Shown: positions 42,067-49,245 of the stretch, piece after piece
Numbering within the stretch: the stretch's first letter is position 1
Layout of the letters: every line of letters starts with the position of its first letter
NCBI RefSeq assembly: GCF_000282595.1
Contig: NZ_AKIZ01000016.1
Coordinates: 372,001-436,000 of the forward strand
DNA from: Phyllobacterium sp. YR531
GTDB lineage: Bacteria > Pseudomonadota > Alphaproteobacteria > Rhizobiales > Rhizobiaceae
Reading direction: 5' to 3'
DNA length: 64,000 nucleotides
Translations under genes and position numbers: made by a program
The notes under the pieces: generated by a model
The model's database searches: none
Told to the model about the DNA's origin: nothing
What the model saw: only the letters and a program-made list of their open reading frames with translations

Positions 42067-43470
42067 CTAAATGTTGTCGAGGGTGAAAGTCGATGTAATG
42101 TTGACATTGTCCGCAGCGATCAGCGCGTCAGCCAAGTTGTGAGATTTGACGCCCAAGTCCTTCTTGAGCTTGAGCTTTGGAACGACGCGTTTCTTTCCAT
42201 CGCTTTCGACCCACCAAGGCACACAAAGCTCGGTAAACAGCGCATCCAGCTTTTCCGCGCCCATCGCTGAAGCAAATGACAGGACATCCTCGGGCCTAAT
42301 CGACTGGCCACGCGTAACAGCATTGAATGTGAGCATGGCGCGGCGAGCCGTATTGGCCCAAGCCTGCGCTTTCAGGTTTAAATACTCGTCTTTGTTGAGC
42401 GGGCTGTTGCTGTTCAGCCGATCACTTGGCTTGTCAGGATCCATCACCGCATTGCCAGCATGGAAGGCGTAGTGCCTTACCTTTGCCCCGTTAGCCTTGT
42501 TCTGCTCATCGATGTAACCGCCAATGAAGGCACCCACGCCAATCGTATCGTAGGAAACAAGAGCCCCGCTGTTTTTTGCCTTTGCCCAGACTAGCTTGGC
42601 GTTCTGAACCAGCTCATCTTTGCCCGACGCCCAATCATTCGCGTCTGTAAAGACGCCTGCAATCTTGTCGGCAGTTGCGCAATTATCCTCGCCATCATCG
42701 GCAGGATCGAAGCCTATGACGTTCCGGCCGGTAAGATTGATGTCCAGCACGAGGTGAGCATCAACACAGGCATTGAGCCAACGGCGTTTGAATATAGAGA
42801 GCTCACTATCACCAAGAGGAACGCCACCATAGATGTGTTCGAACGTCTCAGGATCTTGCTCCCTCATTACCGCGATGTCGCGCAATGCCTTTTGTGACAG
42901 GAATGGGTTTTCGGTGTAATTGATGCGCCTGACGACACAGTGTGGCGGCACGTTGACTACGAAGTTCTTCCAAACGTAATCGGTGACCAACTTCGGATTG
43001 AACAGCAGGATTGCGAGACTGTCTTCCTTGCGGATTGTCGGCGCTATAACTTCCCATTGATCTTTAGTAAGCTTTTCTGCCTCTTCCACCCAGAGGATGT
43101 CGATGTCAGACGTTCCCTTGATCTCATCAAGGTTGCGCTCGATACCGTAGAATATGAATTCCGAGCCAGTCGCCTTGTGGATGATGGTCGTCTTCTGAAC
43201 ATCGAAGGCTTCGGACAGTCCAAGATGACTGATTGCCCATTTCAGTTCTGTGTATACGGATTCCTGAATTCGGTTCTGAAACCGCCTGATGCACAAGACA
43301 CGCATCTTGACGTGAACATGGTCGACCAGTCTGACTAACTGGCAAGCTGTGTCTCTTGTCTTTGAGCTTGACCGGCCACCGTGCAAAACGGCGATATCAG
43401 CCTGCCCTAGGAATACCTGCTCCCAGAAATCAAACAGCGCAGGATTTGTAAGGGAAACATGCGCATTCAC
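42067..43470 (-). CDS. Terminase large subunit
   Basis: A 467-residue PBSX-type terminase. ATPase motifs: LHGGRSSSKT (Walker A-like, about 36) and IDILWVEEAEKL (Walker B). The nuclease domain begins VIGFDPADDGEDNC. It drives and cuts DNA during packaging. Starts MNAHVSLTNPALFDFWEQV and overlaps the small subunit by 4 bases. Confidence 0.93.
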   Translation of the reverse strand: MNAHVSLTNPALFDFWEQVFLGQADIAVLHGGRSSSKTRDTACQLVRLVDHVHVKMRVLCIRRFQNRIQESVYTELKWAISHLGLSEAFDVQKTTIIHKATGSEFIFYGIERNLDEIKGTSDIDILWVEEAEKLTKDQWEVIAPTIRKEDSLAILLFNPKLVTDYVWKNFVVNVPPHCVVRRINYTENPFLSQKALRDIAVMREQDPETFEHIYGGVPLGDSELSIFKRRWLNACVDAHLVLDINLTGRNVIGFDPADDGEDNCATADKIAGVFTDANDWASGKDELVQNAKLVWAKAKNSGALVSYDTIGVGAFIGGYIDEQNKANGAKVRHYAFHAGNAVMDPDKPSDRLNSNSPLNKDEYLNLKAQAWANTARRAMLTFNAVTRGQSIRPEDVLSFASAMGAEKLDALFTELCVPWWVESDGKKRVVPKLKLKKDLGVKSHNLADALIAADNVNITSTFTLDNI

Positions 43471-43889
43471 TCTGCAACCTTTTGGCGGAGAACATCACGC
43501 CATGAGCGTGTCTCGGTCTGGATAGGTCCGCCATTCTTGCCGGTGTGTTCGTTCTTCTCAATCAGGAGGCCATGCAGCTTTGCCTTGCCCATTACGGCAG
43601 CAACAGCGGCGCTTGCGCCCTTCTCATCGGCCATAGCCAAGCGACGGGCTTCTTCGAGTTCATTTGTCAGGCTTTCCACTGTCACCATTGTGAGCAGTTT
43701 TGCCTCGTCCTGCAGTTCTTTTACCCTTGCGGAAACCTTGGGGTTGGCGAGCAGTCGTGAGGATTCCTGCCATATGGTTTCTGGCTTTGTCTTTAGCTTA
43801 ACGACATAAGCCGTTCTGTATGCCTCGGACGCATTGCCCGTCTCGACATATGCTCGGGCAAACGCCTCTTGCTTTGCTGTTAGACTCAC
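43467..43889 (-). CDS. Terminase small subunit
   Basis: A 140-residue protein starting MSLTAKQEAFARAYVETGNAS with the EAYRTAYVV helix and RLLANPKVSARVKEL, the Terminase_2 signature. It recognises the packaging site. First gene of the late leftward operon; only 40 bases separate it from the divergent lipoprotein gene. Confidence 0.9.
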   Translation of the reverse strand: MSLTAKQEAFARAYVETGNASEAYRTAYVVKLKTKPETIWQESSRLLANPKVSARVKELQDEAKLLTMVTVESLTNELEEARRLAMADEKGASAAVAAVMGKAKLHGLLIEKNEHTGKNGGPIQTETRSWRDVLRQKVAE

Positions 43890-43929
43890 GTTCTCTTCGT
43901 CCTATTGATATGACTTAGGGGAACTGATT

Positions 43930-44274
43930 ATGAGCACTATCCGACTGAACTATTTTGCGCTCGCGCTCATAACATTGGCTGGCTGCAATACTAATGCCAA
44001 CGACGAAGGAGTTAGGGAGCTCTACCGCACTAATTCCGGGTTTTATAAATCCAAGTTGAATGAATGCTTAAGCAAGAGTGCTGGGCGCACTCCAGAGCAG
44101 AATAGAATGCTCGCCGCTTATATGAAAACCAACTTGAAGAATCCAATCCCACTCTACTGTAAGCGACTCATCGATGGCGCAAAGAATGGGAGACTAACAT
44201 CGAATGATACGCGTGACCTGTTAAGCACAGGCGTCCCCAATGCAAAAGTTCTGGCGGTAATCCAAGGAAAATGA
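43930..44274 (+). CDS. Phage-encoded lipoprotein
   Basis: A 114-residue protein with a lipoprotein signal (FALALITLAGC; lipobox LAGC with Cys at about 19) and a helical mature domain (FYKSKLNECLSKSAGRTPEQ). AGGGG lies upstream. Outer-surface lipoproteins in prophages can act in superinfection exclusion, but no evidence decides this. First of a run of small rightward genes. Confidence 0.65.
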   Translation: MSTIRLNYFALALITLAGCNTNANDEGVRELYRTNSGFYKSKLNECLSKSAGRTPEQNRMLAAYMKTNLKNPIPLYCKRLIDGAKNGRLTSNDTRDLLSTGVPNAKVLAVIQGK

Positions 44275-44449
44275 CGTTGTCCACTCAACCAGTTCGGGAG
44301 CGGGTGCAAAGGTAATTGTCGCATCAACAGCAGTGATTGTTTCAGGTGGTAGCAAGCGAGACATGAACATTGTGATTGCCCTTTGCCAAGCTTTGGGCAA
44401 ACTTCTCGTGCCGTGCGTTTTTCAGTACTGGCATGAGACACCTTGGAGA

Positions 44450-44701
44450 ATGATAGCAGTGAACGACGAAAAGACAGATACAGTAGAAGTTGCTGAAGGC
44501 GCACGAAAACTAGCGATTGATATCGCGATAAGGGCATTGATTGAACATGCCAGCGCTACTGACCCTGATCTGCGGCATCGTATACTTCAAACTATCGAAA
44601 CCTATATAACCGGGCTTGAGCCGCAGTCGGAACTGGAAAACGATTTTGCTGAAAGAGCCAGGGCTAACGCTCAATCTCTTATCCGACCAGCTTCATACTA
44701 G
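44450..44701 (+). CDS. Small hypothetical protein
   Basis: An 83-residue helical protein (TDTVEVAEGARKLAIDIAIR, then LRHRILQTIETYI). GGAG is close to ATG 44450; a GTG 9 bases on is an alternative, and the frame is open further upstream. Function unknown. Confidence 0.5.
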   Translation: MIAVNDEKTDTVEVAEGARKLAIDIAIRALIEHASATDPDLRHRILQTIETYITGLEPQSELENDFAERARANAQSLIRPASY

Positions 44702-44793
44702 TCCTAACCACTGCGTTGGCTAGATCGTTTGTTATCGAGATGGCCTCATACTGGTATGGAAGATGGGCGATAAGGATCGTGGGAGTAGGTACG

Positions 44794-45081
44794 ATGTTCA
44801 AATCAGTGAATGACAGCGCTGCGGCAGCGGACGGTGGTTCACTAGCATTATTTGTTGAGCGAGAAGATGGTGCTGCCGAAACCTTTATGATCCTGCGCTC
44901 AATTGCCAGCCGAGGAACGCCAGACTTCAACAAGGTCACCTCAAGTTTACGGTCTCTGTTACCGGACGAATGTTTAAATGTGGCGGAAGCCCTTGACCGC
45001 CTTGTTCCTGCAACTGACCCAATCCATTCTTTAACGGAGTTTGTTCAAGCTCTAAAAGAACAAGGCACATCGAAAAAGTGA
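44794..45081 (+). CDS. Small hypothetical protein
   Basis: A 95-residue protein (MFKSVNDSAAAADGGSLALF; FMILRSIASRGTPDFNKV; ECLNVAEALDRLVPAT). GGAG sits 8 bases before ATG 44794. Convergent with the 45136 gene. Function unknown. Confidence 0.5.
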   Translation: MFKSVNDSAAAADGGSLALFVEREDGAAETFMILRSIASRGTPDFNKVTSSLRSLLPDECLNVAEALDRLVPATDPIHSLTEFVQALKEQGTSKK

Positions 45082-45135
45082 ACGGCAGCCCTGATGAGGC
45101 TGCCGCAGGCGCACCAACGTGCGGTAATAGATTAT

Positions 45136-45459
45136 CTACCAGTTCCGAACGCAAAATCCACGCGGTGTGAGATGGTAACCACGGGCACAAACCCGAGCGA
45201 CAGGTCTCATCCTGACGCATTCGCCATAGCGGTTTAACCTCCAGCCCCGGCCACAAACCGCAGCGCGGCGATTTGGAACACAATTTCCGTATTTGTTCAT
45301 CCGCCAGCCCCGACCACAACGCCAACCGACGTTCTCAATCGGCTTAGAAATTTCGGGACTGCCGGGATTGTAAGAAAATGGGGCGGCCCCGGCCGGAGCA
45401 GCGAAAGCGAAGAACCCTAGTGCTAGAATTAGCGCGTAAAACGCTGATTTAAGTGACAT
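45136..45459 (-). CDS. Secreted Cys-rich repeat protein
   Basis: A 107-residue exported protein. A signal peptide (about 1-25, ALILALGFFAFAAPAGA) is followed by three tandem repeats of about 20 residues: CGRGWRMNKYGNCV, CGRGWRLNRYGECV and CARGYHLTPRGFCV. Paired Cys per repeat suggests disulfides. It resembles GCG_CRPN-like small secreted proteins of Rhizobiales. Function unknown. Confidence 0.65.
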   Translation of the reverse strand: MSLKSAFYALILALGFFAFAAPAGAAPFSYNPGSPEISKPIENVGWRCGRGWRMNKYGNCVPNRRAAVCGRGWRLNRYGECVRMRPVARVCARGYHLTPRGFCVRNW

Positions 45460-45674
45460 TGCAGAATCCTCATACTAAAAAGCCCCCGCTCTTTGGAATG
45501 TAATTCCACGAAATGAACGATCGATGAATGAATTGGTTGCGGCAGATCGCATTTCGACCGAGAATCTTCCGGGTATGAGCCAGACAGGATGACCACTTCC
45601 CCACTCCGCAAGTTGAACTTTTTCCCTATTAATTCGTTGATCACTTTGGGAGGACAACCATAAGGGGAATGACC

Positions 45675-45911
45675 ATGAATACGATGGTCCAGTTCAAGAC
45701 ATTGCCTTCCGAAACAGAGCTAAACTCACAGTTACTACAAGAACGATCCAGCAATCAAAGCAGCGAAGTACCGCTTCCGGGTGACTTCGTCAGTTTCTAT
45801 AATTTCGACACCGAAACTGAAAAGCTCTGGGTAGTTGTATCGCGATACTTCCGATATTTAAGCCCGTACTCGTGCTTGGTCGAAGTTGTGGTCGATGCTA
45901 TGCCAGAATAG
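45675..45911 (+). CDS. Small hypothetical protein
   Basis: A 78-residue protein (MNTMVQFKTLPSETELN start; VPLPGDFVSFYNFDTETEKLWVVVS) whose C-terminal half looks like a small barrel. AAGGGG precedes ATG 45675 by 7 bases. Function unknown. Confidence 0.5.
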   Translation: MNTMVQFKTLPSETELNSQLLQERSSNQSSEVPLPGDFVSFYNFDTETEKLWVVVSRYFRYLSPYSCLVEVVVDAMPE

Positions 45912-46038
45912 ACAAGTTATTTATCCTTCCATCTGATCATTCTCCGGCCCAACAGTGCTTAAAGCAGTGTTGGAACATGCAGTCTGATGGCGCGTTCAAT
46001 GATCAGGGACGCTGACTCTATAACCGAAAGTAATCGCC

Positions 46039-46161
46039 ATGAGTGACGTTACCATTCCAGCAAACATGTTGACCAGCTATTGGTTGATGTATCCGGTCGC
46101 AGTCATCTTGGCATTTGTTTGTATTTGTGCGTTTTATATTATCCGCGGTAGAATGCGATAA
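46039..46161 (+). CDS. 40-residue membrane protein
   Basis: ATG 46039 encodes MSDVTIPANMLTSYWLMYPV and one membrane helix (VAVILAFVCICAFYIIRG). It is followed 14 bases later by another small membrane protein, so the two could be a pair. Function unknown. Confidence 0.5.
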   Translation: MSDVTIPANMLTSYWLMYPVAVILAFVCICAFYIIRGRMR

Positions 46162-46175
46162 CCTACGGAAACAGA

Positions 46176-46337
46176 ATGAGCGAGCACTTTTGGCTGTTGA
46201 TACTAATCGGAGGGCCGTTTTTGATAAGTGTGGTGTTCGCGGCGGGGTTACTTTCGCAGAGACGATTAACGCCGTTTGAGAAAGAAATGCAGCGGCGAGC
46301 AAAAGAGCGACTTTATTCCAACAACAATGACAACTGA
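46176..46337 (+). CDS. 53-residue membrane protein
   Basis: ATG 46176 encodes an N-terminal membrane helix (FWLLILIGGPFLISVVFAAG) and a basic cytoplasmic tail (RRLTPFEKEMQRRAKERLYS). Adjacent to the similar-sized gene at 46039. Function unknown. Confidence 0.5.
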   Translation: MSEHFWLLILIGGPFLISVVFAAGLLSQRRLTPFEKEMQRRAKERLYSNNNDN

Positions 46338-46427
46338 CGAGTGCCAGCATGGCACTGAATATTTCGGCAAAACTCTTGAAACCCGTTTTGTGCAAAACTA
46401 TAATAATTGGCATCCAATCAACCCAAA

Positions 46428-46664
46428 ATGCTACCCCGCGAACTTGAACGCGGGCGCAGGTTGTTATTCTTCAGGGAGTGGCAAAACATGGAAGGACTGA
46501 CTCAAAAAACCTCTGTTAATCGCGTAGCTCCGCCGGAGCTTCTTACAAAAATCAAGGCTCAGATGGTTCGAGACTACTCACCGCCTGAAACAATCTCCGA
46601 GATACTACGTAAGGCAAAAGGCGGTTGTATGCGCCAGCGCGTAAGATCTTCAAGAAGAACCTAA
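46428..46664 (+). CDS. Small hypothetical, uncertain
   Basis: A 78-residue basic frame (MLPRELERGRRLLFFREWQN; PPELLTKIKAQMVRDYSPPE; ISEILRKAKGG). No good ribosome-binding site. It could be real or a chance frame upstream of the DUF982 gene. Confidence 0.35.
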   Translation: MLPRELERGRRLLFFREWQNMEGLTQKTSVNRVAPPELLTKIKAQMVRDYSPPETISEILRKAKGGCMRQRVRSSRRT

Positions 46665-46708
46665 TCACACCCGAGCTATTTTTCTGTCCACCATTTCTGG
46701 AGGAACTG

Positions 46709-47008
46709 ATGAGCTTTTATTTCGAAAGCCCAATCTTTGTAAAAGATGGGTCACGAATTGTGCGCGAAATCGCAAGTCTTGATGATGCGATTGAATTCCT
46801 GGACAACTGGCCGGAGGCCCATCGCGATCTTATTTATGAAACTGCATGGCGCACATGCTGTGAAGTTTTCGATGGTCATAAGCCGCTGAGCGTTGCTCAT
46901 TCAGCGTTTGAAGGTTTCGCCCGCAAGGCAAAGATACTTGAAGACCCTGCATCGGTTATGCCGTGGATCATAAATTCAAAATCTGGCGGTGGCCTGATGA
47001 CTGCTTGA
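46709..47008 (+). CDS. DUF982 family protein (copy C, on the prophage)
   Basis: A 99-residue DUF982 protein: FESPIFVKDGSRIVREIASL, DAIEFLDNWPE, RTCCEVFDGHKPLSVAHSAFEGFARKAKI. GGAGG lies 8 bases before ATG 46709. Its presence on the phage explains one route by which this family spreads in Rhizobiales. Confidence 0.72.
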   Translation: MSFYFESPIFVKDGSRIVREIASLDDAIEFLDNWPEAHRDLIYETAWRTCCEVFDGHKPLSVAHSAFEGFARKAKILEDPASVMPWIINSKSGGGLMTA

Positions 47009-47112
47009 GTGTGCGGGGCCGTTCTTTCGGGGCGGCCCTTTTGCCATAAACCTCCCTAGCGGGAAGCCGTGAAGCTCTTCCCATGCCTTCTATTGCTCTT
47101 TAAAGTTGCCAA

Positions 47113-47565
47113 ATGGAAAAGACGTCAGATCAGAAGTTTCGCGAAGAAGTTCAGTACGAAATCCAACGGCGTGGGCTGACATCCTATATGAACGATACAA
47201 AATGGATGGAGTTACAGGCGGCTATCGAGAATGAACTGCCATTTAGTCCGCCCTACGATCGCAAGGATGTGGCTGGTCCAGAGCCAAGTGATGCGTTTCT
47301 TGAGGATGTATCTTTTTTAGGGGATTGGTCTGTAGAAACTCTCTATCCGCTGTATTCAATCGAATGGCTGAAAATTCGCCCACGCTACTTGAAACACAGG
47401 GGACAACTAATCTCGCCTGAAGTTGTTTCCTGCGAAGTAGAATTACTCGCAATTCTTAAGCGCTATCAAATTCCGTTTGTAAGCAAAAACGGGTACTTTA
47501 TGATTTACGGCTACGCTTCTGATGGGAATTGGCAATACGATCAACCACCTGCGGAAGCTCCATAA
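47113..47565 (+). CDS. DUF6678-like protein
   Basis: A 150-residue protein. MNDTKWMELQAAIENELPF and YSIEWLKIRPRYLKHRGQ resemble DUF6678 proteins, a group without known function. LAILKRYQIPFVSKNGYFMIYGY forms the C-terminal strands. ATG 47113. It precedes the defence-like cargo. Confidence 0.6.
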   Translation: MEKTSDQKFREEVQYEIQRRGLTSYMNDTKWMELQAAIENELPFSPPYDRKDVAGPEPSDAFLEDVSFLGDWSVETLYPLYSIEWLKIRPRYLKHRGQLISPEVVSCEVELLAILKRYQIPFVSKNGYFMIYGYASDGNWQYDQPPAEAP

Positions 47566-47712
47566 ACCTCCATCTGCCTCAAGCTATTGCTCGGGCTGGG
47601 TTTGACCGGCGAGTGTTCCCTGTCAAAAGGTCCGCACTGAACATCAAATCATCCTATCTCAATATAGGCTGATTTTAAACCTAATGAAAGGTTTATTTTC
47701 CCCATCTGAACT

Positions 47713-48204
47713 CTATTGGCCAGACGACGGTGAATATTGAAAGGTTTGTACGACTCTCTTGCATTCCTCCGAAATTCCCGGATTGTCCATTGCCAACTCA
47801 AGGACGTGCAGTGACGCCGCGATCAGTTTTTTATCTCGCTCTCCCATACTGATCTTCTCGCCATGGAATAAATTGTTGCGAACTCGTTTAACCGCATCAA
47901 AGAGCTTTTTATTATTCGTAACCGCTTCAACTTCGAGAAACTTCAACGTTCTATCTTCTTGCAGGTCTAAGCGTTTCGGTGGCTTTTCAAAAAATATCTT
48001 TGCCTGCTCACTAGCAGTCACTATTCCAAAAAAAGTAGTGCCTAGCTTCTTTCCGTAGCCATCCCAGTTTGGAGAGGCGGCTTTTCCGACCGTTCCGTTC
48101 ACAAAACCCGCCCTCTTTAATGCAAACTCATATCGAGAGAAAACTATGAAAAACTCCGCAGCCTCTCGAGGCAGTTCGTTACTTCCATGCAAATGTTTGA
48201 ACAT
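47713..48204 (-). CDS. HEPN-like protein
   Basis: A 163-residue helical protein with RVRNNLFHGEK: Arg109-x4-His114, the R-x4-6-H motif of HEPN ribonuclease/abortive-infection proteins. An early helix FIVFSRYEFALKRAG is also typical of HEPN bundles. HEPN proteins often cut RNA in phage defence or toxin-antitoxin systems. It reads away from the methylase-DGQHR pair, 241 bases from it; partner unknown. Confidence 0.7.
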   Translation of the reverse strand: MFKHLHGSNELPREAAEFFIVFSRYEFALKRAGFVNGTVGKAASPNWDGYGKKLGTTFFGIVTASEQAKIFFEKPPKRLDLQEDRTLKFLEVEAVTNNKKLFDAVKRVRNNLFHGEKISMGERDKKLIAASLHVLELAMDNPGISEECKRVVQTFQYSPSSGQ

Positions 48205-48445
48205 ATACCCCCCCGGCTGACTATCAGGCGATAAATTGGATCAATGACCGTCTTTACGCTCGTGCCAATTTACCTCAATCGGTGCCACACCACCAACATA
48301 ACAATTCTACCGGCATGAAGATTTAATTCGCAGAGGACAGCATTGCTGCGAATTGTTTCAATTTATCAGACCGGCAGGTTGCACAAGCGGAATTTGCCCG
48401 CAATAGTGTAGGGCGGTCGCCTAGATCGCGGAGGAGAGCATAGAT

Positions 48446-49237
48446 TTGAAGCCATTTATCAAATGGGCCGGCGGCAAAAGATGGCTCCTTAATGACCCAA
48501 GTTTTGGCCTTCCCGAATACTCTGGACGATATATAGAACCGTTTCTGGGCGGCGGAGCTTTATTCTTCCATCTCGAGCCGCCTGACGCGATCTTGTCCGA
48601 CGCGAATGAGCGGCTGATCGCTACCTACAAGTCCATTCGTGACGAATGGCGCCTAGTGCAGGCGAGCCTCGCCGAATTCCAAGAGAAACACTCGAAAGAA
48701 TTCTACTACGAAGAGCGAAGCCGAGAGCATTCAAGCTCCCATCTCCGCGCGGCGCAATTTCTTTATCTGAACCGGACCTGCTTCAACGGACTCTACCGGG
48801 AAAATCTCAAGGGACAATTCAACGTACCTCTGGGGACGAAAACCCAAGTCTCTCTCCCCGACGACAATTTCGAATTGGCGAGCAAGATACTGTCTCGTGC
48901 CGACCTCCGGACTGGCGACTTTGAAGCTATCGTAGCGGAGGCAATGGAAGGCGATCTCGTCTTCCTTGACCCCCCCTATACAACCGCCCATAATTTTAAT
49001 GGCTTTGTCAAATATAATCAGAAGATCTTCACTTGGGGTGATCAACAGAGGCTGATGGAAGCGACTCGTGACGCCATACAGCGCGGCGCTCGCGTGGTTC
49101 TGACGAACGCTGATCACGGAAGTATTCACAAGCTTTATGTCGAGCTTGGCGCGCCGACAGTAGTTTCTCGCCCTTCAGTGATATCGGGATCGGTGGGTTC
49201 GAGGCGTTCCACCACCGAGGCACTGTTTATTTTCTAA
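48446..49237 (+). CDS. DNA adenine methylase (Dam/D12 class)
   Basis: A 263-residue N6-adenine methyltransferase. Motif I FIKWAGGKRWLL opens the protein, YIEPFLGGGALFF follows, and motif IV is DPPY in DLVFLDPPYTT. The N-terminal SAM site and the target segment (RTCFNGLYRENLKGQFNVP) are intact. It uses TTG 48446 after GGAGGAG. It methylates adenine in a short DNA site, not identifiable here. It stands 8 bases before the DGQHR gene, forming a modification-effector-like pair. Confidence 0.92.
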   Translation: MKPFIKWAGGKRWLLNDPSFGLPEYSGRYIEPFLGGGALFFHLEPPDAILSDANERLIATYKSIRDEWRLVQASLAEFQEKHSKEFYYEERSREHSSSHLRAAQFLYLNRTCFNGLYRENLKGQFNVPLGTKTQVSLPDDNFELASKILSRADLRTGDFEAIVAEAMEGDLVFLDPPYTTAHNFNGFVKYNQKIFTWGDQQRLMEATRDAIQRGARVVLTNADHGSIHKLYVELGAPTVVSRPSVISGSVGSRRSTTEALFIF

Positions 49238-49245
49238 GAAAGCTC

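Noticed and set aside
45429-45644. A 71-residue leftward frame upstream of the Cys-rich protein
   Set aside because: It has a GTG start without a ribosome-binding site and runs into the signal-peptide gene. A part looks protein-like, so it is only set aside.
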